From the NCBI RefSeq assembly GCF_963678635.1, contig NC_087071.1, positions 3,549,624 through 3,613,623 of the forward strand: a stretch of 64,000 nucleotides of DNA, written 5' to 3'. Each line of letters starts with the position of its first letter. Within the stretch, counting starts at the first letter, position 1. Positions 54,101-64,000 of the stretch are shown piece by piece. Source of the DNA: Symsagittifera roscoffensis (lineage: Eukaryota; Xenacoelomorpha; Acoela; Convolutidae). A program made the position numbers and the translations under genes. The notes under the pieces were generated by a model that worked only from the letters and a program-made list of their open reading frames with translations, was not told where the DNA came from and made no database searches.

Positions 54101-55551
54101 CAGGAGAGTATTTAAAACTTAACAAAAAGGGAGAGTACCAGTATGTGTCTGGAGTGATGGTGATGGCGTACAACCCTTTCTTGGACTTAGAAGCTGGAGG
54201 TGCCCACAGAAACCAAGAGGTGGCGGAGCTGCTGAAGTTCTGGACAGAGAAGATAATGGAGATAGACACTGTGGAGAGAGAGAGACCTAGCCTGGGTCTG
54301 ATTCTCGAGAAAGCACCGGAAGTGATAAGTGTGCCACGCTCAAGTAAGAGAGTGGAACTGAAAATGGGTAACGGGAATGGCGTGTTGACCACGAATCTGG
54401 GAGTGGTATGGAAATTGCTAAGACCCTCCTGGTGTCCACATTCCCATGCGAGCCTGGTTGAGGAAGTCACTGAGCGAGTGAGATCGGCACCAACAGAGGA
54501 CGAGGATTTGGCGACCTTAAGTATAGTGCATAGACTGATCCTGCCTCAGATGAAAGAGTCGAGTGAGGTGACGAGTGCAACAGGGTCGGCGAAGAGGATG
54601 GAGCCGGGCAGTTGTCTTGACTCGACATGTGGCAACGGCGAGCACACTTGTGATGGACGATCATGCGTCAGGATACAGTCTTTCCAGAAAGAGGAGCTCA
54701 TCACCTGGTTTGAAGATATCACCGAAAGGGAGAAGAGCGAGATACAGATAGTGGCTGAATGTTACGCGGGTACCACTGTGAACCTAGCGACAGCCTTGGG
54801 ATTTTTCTCAAGAATGTGTAGTCTCCAGTCACTGGAGAGGCTAGAGTCAGAACATCACCTGGTGACCGCGTTGAGCGTGGAGACATGGCCCGGAGTGTTG
54901 CAAGTGAACCAGAAGCACATCAAGAGTTGGAAGATTGGACTCGAGGCTGAAATGGGATTTCCCATGAGCGAAGCCTATGGATTACCTCTAAATGCGAAAT
55001 CCTTAGTGGGGTCAGTATTGGCTAACATGTGTGGGAGTCACTATCCCCTACACATGGCGATGGTGGAGGTATTGATAGATAAAGCCTTCTCAGTGCCCAA
55101 GTGTGTAAGACTAGCTCGGATGTCGCATCATTCACACAAGCTGTTAAGGAAGATCCGAGGAGCAGTACCGAAAGAACAAAGAGATGACTTGAGTGAAATC
55201 TGGGGTGAAGAACTCCTAGACTTGGAGAGCGAAAATACGAGTGATCACGGGAAACAGAACATGGTGGGGAAACCCGCAGCAGGTGCTCCAAGCTCGGAGG
55301 AAGTCGACGTGATACACGAGAAGATGATGGAACTTGAGCCTCTCCTAGAAGCCTCGGGAGAACGCAATCTCAGAAGCATCGAACTCACGCATGGGGATTG
55401 TCCATGCCACTGTCTGGCACAGACAGTATGGTATCCAGACCGCGCTAATCTCTGTCTGATCTGGGACATAGAAGAAATTAAGTCACTGGGACTACCTGAG
55501 CATCGACAAAAAGTAACCATCTTGGCCGTAAGCACGATGCTGGCTCTATGA
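51196..55551 (+). CDS. Element C ORF2, middle and C-terminal part
   Basis: Same reading frame as the N-terminal part, 1,451 codons after the TAA at 51193. The first 250 residues (YLLMQNRHLTGEE..., IYGPAVTFAFPDP) are well conserved in B and D. A Glu/Ser-rich spacer, a basic KRKRD-type stretch (about 53074-53094, possible nuclear localisation signal) and a helical region with two Cys/His clusters (about 54601-54670 and 55380-55420) follow. I recognise no known domain and see no membrane segment. It ends at TGA 55549-55551 where A and D have CGA, so this is a nonsense mutation and the frame continues. Confidence 0.8.
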   Translation, partial: WCAAGLRTLLVQYLLMQNRHLTGEEKSPKTREEWRRVNGGLPLFTDLCLAMRSDPMGMIRGLGEVVTCIYGPAVTFAFPDPLVTAYRHSVIHTSLISVLDGTTLNWCQQDVLRAQMSNTVLFGKVKDPELVVYSFRGQLQCRMGGKREGPIETYPKFWNLNPLTANGREIFRIPAWTKSFELVKKELEAILEKEVLPAKVPEFPTVRRMTLGMNSSLVVPSLYARTTTEEQQKQFTDGWDPIFIGYTAAVYFHTSDAKISPWTTQAKKMRGSRPPKFEVRDALRILERAGLENKLPVWDAGRIIVNDGHIALRDDETLLATRRYRAPHGLGQVKKELEAAVPLYVALTENKGTNPTTPSPLSVDTPGDKRSGTVEDRFRRILERREAESGDESMDETLSEAGEEMELGNTPEQKPAEEEFTTQELLKDLSEENWADTPTPPLTSSPRKDPDLPLTGENSNMGMIFLSAERMEKNTFEGNKDAFLGTQDKDAWQRFLSDFNREAEEEITLDKFKEELWNTVVKFGEPVLMGTGLEENARGELLSKKVELRRTSKKTREDKCKDSSTPKQKTDNKVNRYTRGDKVGTSNMIKSTNILKARAGGRQELDGEKEVESVMITTTPPNKEVRSRKRKRDVEGLGSPSADAVTERDLRETAPMVLARWKTAAYKSSYEPRKLLDIEKEMENATSSVSEEDFKPQRIKMKRGSTSGQTWEVDVGKERVSSEHQAIGKQVTSDHLEKNKTRNTSRPWWIALETLKEMEDCLKKLDSGVARKRHSWATQQKAEVNKIELANQLKRSWQNLLKDHFEEAMRTPSSAPPLMANPFIRTAWQLMFAWSLLGIELETLTSYDKLKLGGKNLEIYRMLTQHVARDNTGLSLARRKDATCFLRWTMSMMTYSTILACHQRAVGSKALEKRVSTVILNVYQSTGIVREEDGSRQSLESHRKLDEIRRFYNKKFEEKHDVHRNLASPGEYLKLNKKGEYQYVSGVMVMAYNPFLDLEAGGAHRNQEVAELLKFWTEKIMEIDTVERERPSLGLILEKAPEVISVPRSSKRVELKMGNGNGVLTTNLGVVWKLLRPSWCPHSHASLVEEVTERVRSAPTEDEDLATLSIVHRLILPQMKESSEVTSATGSAKRMEPGSCLDSTCGNGEHTCDGRSCVRIQSFQKEELITWFEDITEREKSEIQIVAECYAGTTVNLATALGFFSRMCSLQSLERLESEHHLVTALSVETWPGVLQVNQKHIKSWKIGLEAEMGFPMSEAYGLPLNAKSLVGSVLANMCGSHYPLHMAMVEVLIDKAFSVPKCVRLARMSHHSHKLLRKIRGAVPKEQRDDLSEIWGEELLDLESENTSDHGKQNMVGKPAAGAPSSEEVDVIHEKMMELEPLLEASGERNLRSIELTHGDCPCHCLAQTVWYPDRANLCLIWDIEEIKSLGLPEHRQKVTILAVSTMLAL

Positions 55552-56184
55552 TGGATGGAAGAAAACGTAGCGAAGTATAGAGAATCGAGGATGCCAACAG
55601 CCGAGTCGATTCATGCGATAGATTACAATAGGAGACTTGAGTTGTTCGAGACCGCATGCAAGGTGTTCACCATACCAGCAGAGATCAAACGTATATGGAG
55701 CCGCCTGAGATTCTTTCCATGGTTTCGTGCGACGTTAACATCCTGGTTATATTTGGTGACAAAGGACCACATGAGAAAACATCAAAAGGAATATCGACAA
55801 TTCCAAGCCGAGATAGGACCAGATGCCTTCAAGAGACCTTTGCTAACCCATCGAAATGCGGTCACGACGGGGTGGAAAAGAGTGGGCAGAGTATCCCGAG
55901 ATAATTCTAGAGCGAGGGAGTCCATATTGGAGGAGGACCTGGCGAAGAACGTGAGCATGAGTCTTCACATTTCCTTCTGTTTGAACCGGGAGTCGAAGGT
56001 GAAGAGCTTACCAAACCAAGCGAAGAGGTTGCAAGAGCAGAGGGAGTGGATGCGATCCTACGAACAGCTGAAGGCCTGGGAGGAAATTGTGATCAGCTCC
56101 GATGACGAAGAGGCACTGTTGAAGCAAATTACAGTGTCAAGAACACCAGTGTCGGGCACCTCGAGGGCGAAGGACATGAAGTGA
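55552..56184 (+). CDS. Element C ORF2, C-terminal tail after an internal stop
   Basis: Continues the ORF2 frame for 210 residues beyond the TGA at 55549. A conserved WFRATLTSWLY helix, KRPLLTHRNAVTT and an acidic SSDDEEAL tail match A, D and, more loosely, B. It would be lost from the protein unless the stop is read through. Confidence 0.8.
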   Translation, partial: WMEENVAKYRESRMPTAESIHAIDYNRRLELFETACKVFTIPAEIKRIWSRLRFFPWFRATLTSWLYLVTKDHMRKHQKEYRQFQAEIGPDAFKRPLLTHRNAVTTGWKRVGRVSRDNSRARESILEEDLAKNVSMSLHISFCLNRESKVKSLPNQAKRLQEQREWMRSYEQLKAWEEIVISSDDEEALLKQITVSRTPVSGTSRAKDMK

Positions 56185-56609
56185 GCCGGTGGAGAATTCT
56201 AGAGTCTTGAGTCTTGAGAGGGAGGGGGCTCGAGTGTGAACTCGGATGAAATCCGCGTTCACGAAAAAGAAATTTTAGACGATTAAGATATTGTTATTAA
56301 TATGATAGATCTATTATATGAATCAAAATGATGCATGACAATTTCCTGGAAGGACAAAAGAAATTTTAACATTACCAGCTTAAAAAGCGGGGATTCATAG
56401 GTGCAGGTGTGTGCAGATTTTGATTGCTGTTTAGCGATAGTGTGAAAATTTTATATGGTTATGAATTTTGGAAGGTAGATAAACTTAAGTCTGCTGCAAA
56501 CTTCTGTAAATGACCACTGGCACTGTATCTTGAGCAACACTCGGTTCACGGGGACTCACTGGCAGATGACAACACGCGATGAGGACATCGATCTCGAGTC
56601 CGGGGAGTA
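56185..56609 (+). other. Element C 3' UTR and polypurine tract
   Basis: 425 bp, non-coding, similar to A 3616-4053 and D. It ends in GTCCGGGGAGT (56598-56608) and A immediately before the LTR TG. Confidence 0.8.
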
Positions 56610-57543
56610 TGTGCCAGTCGGTCATGTCTGGAAGTTTAACCTTGAGAATGTCTGGAAGTTTAACCTTGAGAATATCTGGAAGTTTAACCTTGAAAAAAAA
56701 CGTAATTTTGGAGTGAAGTTTTAATTTTAAAAATTTCGAATGGGGCCTGTCATGCTCAGTTTTCTCGAACCAACTGAAAGTGCAAAATGAAAAATCAGAA
56801 CGACCGAATTAACAATTGCGGAAAACTACTCAAGAAAACGGCAGGAAATTGCTATTCGCAATTTCTCGACATGAAATAATAATAGAGTAGAGCTGTCTTA
56901 TCCCGAAAACAGGAGAAAAGAATACTGACTTGAGAAAGGACTACTACTCGAATGGAACAGAGTGGACCTTCAATGGAAGAGGGGACAACTCGAGTGTCCT
57001 AATGGTCCATACGAAAACTTTGATTCTTGAGACAGAACTTGATTCTGTTCTTAAAACTAATTAGCCTCAAACTTATTTAGTTATATTACTTAATTCTCAA
57101 GCTGCTTATCTTATAATTACTCCTTATACTCAAGTGCATCGACATGTGAGTTTTCAATTTAATTTTCTCGAGTGTATTTTATGATAGTTATGTTGAGATA
57201 AGGCGAGTTTTAGGTTGATCCATCTGAAATGGATCAAAGTTCCACTGTCCAATAAAAAGTAACTAAGCGGATTGTTCCGACCCGGTTTTTAACGGCGTTC
57301 ATGTATTTTGGGTATTTCGAGACCTAAGTATGGGGACGTTCTTATTTCTAGAGTGGGGGGTATTTTGGTAGTGGCCTTTAAGCTGTAACGGGTTCTAGTC
57401 TCATGTCTCAAGCGAACCGAATTGGCTCCGACCGTACTTGAGGTGGAAAAACACAAGAGAGAGTGTCCCTGACTCTTGAGCCAATGGTTATAGGGCCTAT
57501 TTTTCTTAAGCCTCATATGTGACTAAAGTAGGCGACTGTTACA
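56610..57543 (+). repeat. Element C 3' LTR
   Basis: 934 bp, direct repeat of 32940-33873, including the three 24-bp units (56627-56698), the hairpin (57215-57237) and AATAAA (57251-57256). About five differences by eye. Confidence 0.95.
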
Positions 57544-57776
57544 TACTCTTGTATGATTTCGTATTGGGAAATTGCGAATAGCAATTTCCTGCTGTTTTTC
57601 TTGAGTAGTTTCCCGCAATTGTTAATTCGGTCATTCTGATTTTTTCACTTTTTGTTTTCAGTTGGTTCGAGAAAACTGAGCATGACAGGCTCCATTCGAA
57701 ATTTTGAAAATTAAAACTTCACTCCAAAATTACGTGTCTCTCAAGGTCAAACTTCCAGACATGACCGACTGGCACA
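57544..57776 (-). repeat. Element D 3' LTR, proximal part
   Basis: Completes the minus-strand LTR interrupted at 32939. It ends in GGCACA (reverse of TGTGCC) at 57776, next to the complement of the polypurine core. It includes the block missing from LTR A at the B insertion. Confidence 0.9.
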
Positions 57777-58216
57777 TACTCCCCGGACTCGAGATCGATG
57801 TCCTCATCGCGTGTTGTCGTCTGCCAGTGAGTCCCAGAGAACCGAGTGTTGCTCAAGATACAGTGCCAGAGGTCGTTAACAGAAGTTTGCAGCAGACTTA
57901 AGTTTATCTACCTTCCAAAACTCACAACCATATAAAACTTTCACACTATCGCTAAACAGCAATCAAAATCTGCACACACCTGCACCTATGAATTCCCGCT
58001 TTTTAAGCTGGTAATTTTCAAATTTCTTTTGTCCTATTCAATCAGTAAATTGTCATGCAGCATTTTGACTTATATAATAGATCTATCATATTAAAAACAA
58101 TATCTTTATTCGTTAAAATTTCTTTTTCGTGAACCCAGAATTCATCCGAGTTCACCCTCGAGCCCCCTCCCTCTCAAGACTCAAGACTCTAGAATTTTCC
58201 TTTTTGAGCCACCGGC
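57777..58216 (-). other. Element D polypurine tract and 3' UTR
   Basis: ACTCCCCGGAC at 57778-57788 is the complement of GTCCGGGGAGT beside the LTR. The rest, 57789-58216, aligns in reverse with the 3' UTRs of A and C. Confidence 0.8.
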
Positions 58217-61200
58217 TCACCTCGTGTTCCTCGCCCTCGAGGTACCCGACACAGGTGTTCTTGACACTGTAATCTGTTCCAACAGTGCCTCTTCGTCATC
58301 GGAGCTGATCACAATCTCCTCCCAGGCCTTCAGCTGTTCATAGGATCGCATCCACTCCCTCTGCTCTTGCAACCTCTTCAATTGATTTGGTAAGCTCTTC
58401 ACCTTCGACTCCCGGTTCAAACAGAAGGAATTGTGGAGTTTCAGGCTTACACTCTTCGCCAGGTCCTCCTCCAATATCGACTCCCTCGCTCTAGTATTGT
58501 CTCTGGTTACTCTGCCCACTCTTTTCCACCCCGTCGTGATCGCATTTCGATGGGTTAGCAGAGGTCTCTTGAAGGCATCTGGTCCTATCTCGGCTTGGAA
58601 CTGTCGATATTCCTTTTGATGTTTCCTCATGTGATCCTTCGTCACCACATATAACCAGGATGTTAACGTCGCGCGAAACCAAGGAAAGACTCTCAAGCGG
58701 CTCCATATGTGTCTGACCTCTATTGGTATAGCGAATACCTTGCATGCGGTCTCGAACAACTCAAGTATCCTGCTGTAATCTATCGCATGAATCGACTCTG
58801 CTGTTGGCGTCTTCGATTCCCGATACTTCGCTATGTTTTCTTCCATCCATCGTAGAGCCAGCATCTTGCTCACCACCAAGATGGTCACTTTTTGTCGATG
58901 ATCAGGTAGTCCCAACGACCTAATTTCTTCTACGTCCCAGATCAGGCAGAGATTGGCGCGGTCTGGGTACCACACTGTCTGCGCCAGACAGCGGCACGGA
59001 CAATCCCCGTGTGTGAGGTCGATGCTCCTAAGATTGCGTTCTCCCGAGGCTTCTAAGAGAGGCTCAAGTTCCATCATCATCTCGTGTATCACGTCGACAT
59101 CTTCCGAGTTTGGAGCACCTACCATTGGGTTTCCCAATCACGTTTTGTCTCCCGTGGTCACTTGCGTTTTCGCTCTTCAAGCCTAGAAGTTCTTCACCCC
59201 AGATTTCACTCAAGTCGTCCTTTGTTCTTTCGGCACTGCTCCTCGGATCTTCCTCAACAGATTGTGTGAATGATGCGACATTTGAGCCAGTCTCACGCAT
59301 TTGGGCACTGAGAAGGCTTTGTCTATCAATACCCTCTGGCTGGACACTTGTACCATCGCCCTGTGTAATGGATAGTGGCTTCCACATAGGTTGGCCATCA
59401 CTGACCCCACTAGGGACTTCGCATTTAGGGGCAGTCCATAGGCTTCGCTTATGGGAAATCCCATCTCCGCTTCGAGTCCAATCTTCCAACTCTTGATGTG
59501 CTTCTGGCTCACTTGCAGCACTCCGGGCCATGACTCCACGCTCAAAGCGGTCACCAAGTGGTGTTCTCACTCTAGCCTCTCCAGAAGAATCCCAGAGCTG
59601 TCGCTAGGTTCACAGTGGTACTCGCGTAACACTCAGCCACTATCTGTATCTCACTCTTTTCCCTTTCGATGATATCTTCAAACCAGGTGACCAGGTCCTC
59701 TTTCTGGAAAGACTGTATCCTGACGCATGATCGCCCATCACAGGTATGTTCGCCGTTCCCACACGTCGCGTCAAGACAACTGCCCGGCTCCATCCTTTTT
59801 ACCGAACCTGTTCCACTCGTCACCTCACTCGATTCTTTCATATGAGGCAGGATCAGTCTAAGTACTATACTCAAGGTCGCCAAATCTTCATCCTCTGTCG
59901 GTGCCAATCTTACTCGCTCAGTGACTTCCTCGATCAGGCTCGCGTGGGGATGTGGACACCAGGAGGGCCTAAGCAATTTCCACACCACTCCCAGATTCAT
60001 GGTCAACACACCATTCCCGTTGCCCATCTTTAGTTCTACTCTTTTACTTGAGCGTGGCACACTTATTACTTCCGGTGTTCTCTCGAGAATCAAACCTAGG
60101 CTAGGTCTCTCTCTCTCTCCACAGTGTCTATCTCCATTATCTTCTCTGTCCAGAACTTCAGCAGCTCCGCCACCTCTTGGTTTCTGTGGGCACCTCCAGC
60201 TTCTAAGTCCAAGAAAGGGTTGTACGCCATCACCATCACTCCAGACACATACTGGTACTCTCCCTTTTTGTTAAGTTTTAAGTATTCTCCTGACGAAGCC
60301 AAATTACTGTGAACGTCGTGTTTCTCCTCGAACTTCTTGTTGTAGAACCTCCGTATCTCATCTAATTTCCTATGGCTCACCAGAGATTAACTAGAACCAT
60401 CCTCCTTTTCTATTCCAGTACTCTGGTACACATTCAAGATGACCGTGGAGACTCTTCTTTCCTGCGTCTTGCTTCCAATCGCTCTCTGATGACATGCTAG
60501 GATGGTACTGTCAGTCATCATCGACATTGTCCATCTCAAAAAACAGGTAGCATCTTTCCTCCTTGCCAGACTCAAGCCTGAGTTGTCCCTAGCCACATGC
60601 TGCATCAGCATTCGATATATCTCTAGACTTTTGCCTCCCAATTTCAGCTTATCGTACGAAGTCAGTGTCTCTAACTCTATCCCTATCAGGCTCCACGCAA
60701 ACATCAGTTGTCCTACGGTCCTAATAAAGGGATTCGCCATCAACGGCGATGCCGATGAGGATGTTCTCATCGCTTCTTCAAAATGTTCTTTTAAGAAGTT
60801 CTGCCAAGTCCTCTTCAGTTGGCTCCCCAATTCCAATTTATTGATATCAGCCTTCTGCTGGGTAGCCCAGTTGCGTCGTTTGCGTGACACTCCACTGTCG
60901 AGCTTCTTCAGACAGTCTTCCAATTCCTGCAATGTTTCCAGGGCCACCCACCACGGTCGGGAGGTATTCCTGGTTTTATTCTTCTCAAGAGGATCGCTTG
61001 TCACTTGCTTCCCAATAGCCTGATGTTCACTTGAGACCCATTCTTTGCCGATGTCTACTTCCCAGGTCTGCCCGCTCGTCGAACCTCGCTTCATTTTTAT
61101 TCTCCGAGGTTTGAAATCTTCCTCCGTCATTGATCTAGTGGGGATCTCCATCTCTTTTTCTACGTCGAGCAGTTTCCTCGGTTCGTAGCTACTCTTATAG

Positions 61201-64000
61201 GCTGCTGTCTTCCATCGCGCCAGAACCATGGGGGCCGTCTCCCTCAAGTCTTTCTTCGAGACCGCATCCGCTGAAGGACTGCCCAATCCCTCTACGTCTC
61301 TCTTCCTCTTGCGAGACCTCACGTCTTTACTCGGGGGTGTTGTCGTTATCATCACTGATTCGACTTCCTTGTCTTCAACCAACCCTTCCAACTCTTGCCT
61401 CCCCCCTGCTCGAGCCTTAAGGATATTAGTACTTTTAATTATATTACTAGTTCCGACCTTATCCCCCCTTATATGTTTAGTAATTTTATTGTCAGTTCTT
61501 TGTTTCGGAGTAGAGCTGTCTTTACATTTTGTCCTCTAGCTTTCTCCTCCAGACCTGTCCCTATCAGGACAGGCTCTCCGAACTTCACCACCGTGTCCCA
61601 CAGCTCCTCTATAAAACTGTCCAATGTGGTGTCTTCGTCCACTTCTCGATTGAAATCGCTCAAGAATCTTTGCCAAGCATCCTTGTCCAGAGTGCCCAGG
61701 AAGGCATCCTTGTTTCCCTCGAAGGTGTTCTTTTCCATTCTCTCCGCACTCAAGAAGATCATTCCCATGTTGGAATTCTCGCCCGTCAGTGGCAAATCTG
61801 GATCCTTGCGCGGGGACGAGGTCAGAGGTGGCGTGGGGGTGTCTGCCCAGTTTTCTCCACTCAGATCTTTCAATAGTTCTTGCGTGGTGAACTCTTCCTC
61901 CGCTGGCTTCTGCTCCGGCGTGTTTCCCAGCTCCATATCCTCTCCTGCCTCACTGAGAGTCTCATCCATGCTCTCCTCTCACGACTCTGCTTCTCTTCTC
62001 TCAAGAATCCTTCTGAATCGATCTTCTACGGTGCCACTCCTTTTATCCCCAGGGGTGTCCACTGATGGGGGTGATGGTGTCGCTGGACTCTTTCCCTTGT
62101 ACTCTGTCAGAGCCACATGCAATGGGCCTGCTGCATCCAACTCCTTTCCTACCTGTCTCCTTTTCACCTGCTCTAGTCCGTAAGGTGCTCGGTATTTCCT
62201 TGTGGCAAACAGCATCTCGTCCGCTTTCAGCGCGATATCCCTTCATTCACTATCATCCTGCCATCGTCCCACACCGGCAACTTGTTCTCTAGACTTGCCC
62301 GCTCAAGTGTTCTCAAGGCATCTCGCACCTCGAATTTCGGGGGCATCGACCCTCTCATTTTCTTGGCTTGAGTCGTCCATGGATTTATCTTCGCATCGCT
62401 GGTATGAAAATAAATCGCTGCAGTGTAGCCGATGAAGGGAGGATCCCAGCCGTCGATGAACTCCTTCTGCTGTTCTTCGGTTGTTGTTCTCGCGTAAAGG
62501 GATGGGACAACCAGGGAACTGTTCATCCCCAGGGTCATTCTCCTCACTGTTGGGAATTCTGGAGTGCTTGCCGGCAGGACTTCCTTCTCCAATATCGCCT
62601 CTAGCTCCCTCTTCACTAGCTCGAAGCTTTTCTTCCATGCAGGAAATCTCAAGATCTCTTGTCCATTTGTTGTCAAGGGATTCAGGTTCCAGAACTTGGG
62701 ATAAGTTTCGATGGGGCCTTCGCGCTTGCTTCGCATCCGGCACTGCAGCTGTCCTCGAAAACTGTATACCACCAACTCTGGATCCTTCACCTTTCCAAAG
62801 AGCACCGTGTTGTTCATTTGTGCCCTTAGCACCTCCTGCTGACACCAATTAAGTGTCGTCCCATCCAATATGCTTATGAGGCTCACGTGGGTCACTGAGT
62901 ATCGATAAGCTGTCACCAGAGGATCTGGAAACGCGAACGTGACGGCCGGTCCATAGATACAGGTTACGACCTCTCCCAGCCCCCGGATCATCCCCATGGG
63001 GTCCGAACTCATGGCCAGTCATAAGTCCGTCAACAGGGGCATGCCTCCATTCACTCTTCTCCATTCCTCTCTTGTCTTCGGGCTCTTTTCTTCACCAGTC
63101 AGGTGCCTGTTTTGCATCAGTAGATACTGTATTAGCAGCGTCCTTAGTCCGGCAGCACACTTATACGAGTAGGTGTCAATACTCGAGTGTGTTCTTCCCA
63201 TCGACAGGGGCTCTCCGTGTTTCATCAGTCGGTGAAATGACACCAGTTCACCGTGGGTCAGAAGCACTAACGTCAAGTACCCGTCTATCCTGAGGGTGTC
63301 CACGCCCCGACTGAACATGTATGCTGGGCCCATATTAAACAAGTACCTCGGGTAAACCAGGTACAGTGCCAGCAACAGACTGATAGGCATATTCAATATC
63401 TCCTGTATGAATGCTTTGAAGATAATCTCTTTCGCGCTATACACTCTGGCCAGGAAATCTTTTCCCCAACAAGGACTCAAGAACTCAAGAATCTCATGAT
63501 CCCTCCTCGTCCTCAGCTCACCCCTTGCGTGCTCCCTCCAGAATCCTCCAATCGTGACTTCGTTGGCTTCTGTGACGAACCTGCCAACCGTCATTTCCCT
63601 CTTCTCGGCCATTCCCAGTTGCTCCTCAAGAAAATCCCTGATCTGCCTCACCAGAAGCGGCGCATCTCCTCTTGTCTTCTCCGTGGAGTTTTCCAGCCTT
63701 GGTGTTAGGAAGGGCCACTTGCCTCTCTCTTGTGTCAATCGATACACCATCGACTCCAGTTGCTTCTCCGATGCGGCCACGATCTTCCTCTCGTTGCTCG
63801 GCCCTCTAGATTTGCTGGTGGAGCTTGTGATGGTCAAATCCATGTCTCGAAACCACACACTGGCCGTCAGGTGAGTCATCACTGGATGATCGTCCCCTAT
63901 ACTCGGACTGAGCTTGAGTTGCCTCGCGAAGTTAGATATCTCTAGCAAGAGGACCTCGTCCAATACGATGAGGATGTCAGCCAACTCATAAAAGCCTCTC
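58217..64000 (-). pseudogene. Element D ORF2, C-terminal two thirds, broken
   Basis: Reads from the right edge leftwards and aligns with C 50360-56184. Open pieces on the minus strand are 63984-63019, 63012-62227, 61969-61469, 61391-60387, 60380-60096, 60093-59572 and 59137-58217. Breaks include a TGA at 63019 where C has a Cys codon, a 2-base deletion near 62240, and a deletion of about 55 bp near 61535 relative to A and C. It lacks the stop that C has at 51193, reading through as Tyr-Lys-Cys, which shows the ancestral ORF2 was continuous there. Confidence 0.85.

Larger units (their letters stand above)
32940..57543 (+). mobile_element. Element C: full-length 24.6-kb Ty3/gypsy LTR retrotransposon, nested in D
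   Basis: Bounded by two 934-bp LTRs (32940-33873, 56610-57543) that differ at about five sites by eye, so insertion was recent. It is flanked by a 3-bp duplication TAC (32937-32939, 57544-57546) inside the LTR of D; the uninterrupted site is visible in LTR A near 27605-27640. Order: primer site, 2.6-kb leader, gag, protease, RT, RNase H, integrase, macro domain, ORF2, 3' UTR, polypurine tract. An internal 2,520-bp tandem duplication (42671-47710) adds length. Gag lacks the knuckle region and pol has three or four single-base frameshifts. Confidence 0.95.
57544..64000 (-). mobile_element. Element D: 3' part of a giant element on the minus strand
   Basis: Proximal LTR part, 3' UTR and ORF2 C-terminal two thirds in reverse orientation, continuing past the window edge. 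Its distal LTR part lies at 32277-32939, because C inserted into it. Confidence 0.9.

Noticed and set aside
47320-56184. ORF2 as a retroviral-type envelope
   Set aside because: It is in the env position, but shows no signal peptide, transmembrane segment or cleavage site, and contains an SGNH domain instead.
58431-62435. Plus-strand open frames over element D
   Set aside because: They are antisense shadows of the minus-strand ORF2, with the Ser/Leu/Pro-rich composition typical of such shadows.

Overview
The window is made almost entirely of very large Ty3/gypsy-type LTR retrotransposons nested inside one another. I see no host gene, tRNA, rRNA, CRISPR array or bacterial operon. The genome is eukaryotic, probably an invertebrate animal, but the sequence alone does not fix the lineage. 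The elements are about 23-25 kb, several times the size of a usual Ty3 element.

Layout, with my letters for the four copies. A (plus strand, 1-4218 and 27579-28294): the 3' half of a copy whose 5' part lies outside the window. B (4219-27578): a full-length copy inserted in the 3' LTR of A. 28295-32173: a second tandem copy of the last 3.9 kb of the B plus A-LTR segment. 32174-32276: about 100 bp of DNA that is not visibly element-derived. D (minus strand, 32277-32939 and 57544-64000): the 3' half of a copy running off the right edge. C (32940-57543): a full-length, young copy inserted in the 3' LTR of D. C's two LTRs differ at about five positions by eye in 934; B's differ by roughly 2.5-3%, so B is older.

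The shared plan, read from B and C together, is: LTR (TG...CA), a primer-binding site 11-12 nt downstream, a 2.6-3.1 kb untranslated leader, gag-pro-pol, a gap of about 430 bp, one huge second ORF (about 2,950 codons in C), a 3' UTR, a short purine tract and the 3' LTR. Gag has a coiled coil, a capsid region and a CCHC knuckle. Pol has a DTG protease, a YVDD reverse transcriptase, RNase H, an acidic linker and an HHCC/DDE integrase with a GPF-type module, then an unusual C-terminal macro (ADP-ribose-binding) domain of the TARG1/OARD1 type. The second ORF has an N-terminal coiled coil, an SGNH/GDSL hydrolase domain with all four signature residues, a second degenerate SGNH-like segment, and about 1,900 further residues without a recognisable domain but conserved between copies.

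The likely novel system is this giant retroelement lineage: a Ty3 engine carrying a macro domain and an SGNH esterase-like polyprotein. It also has a purine-rich site identical in core to its 3' polypurine tract placed almost exactly mid-element, and a covarying LTR hairpin. Neither full-length copy has an intact gag-pol as given: B lost the capsid region and C lost the knuckle region, and both carry frameshifts and stops, so movement would need proteins supplied in trans or by an intact sister copy.
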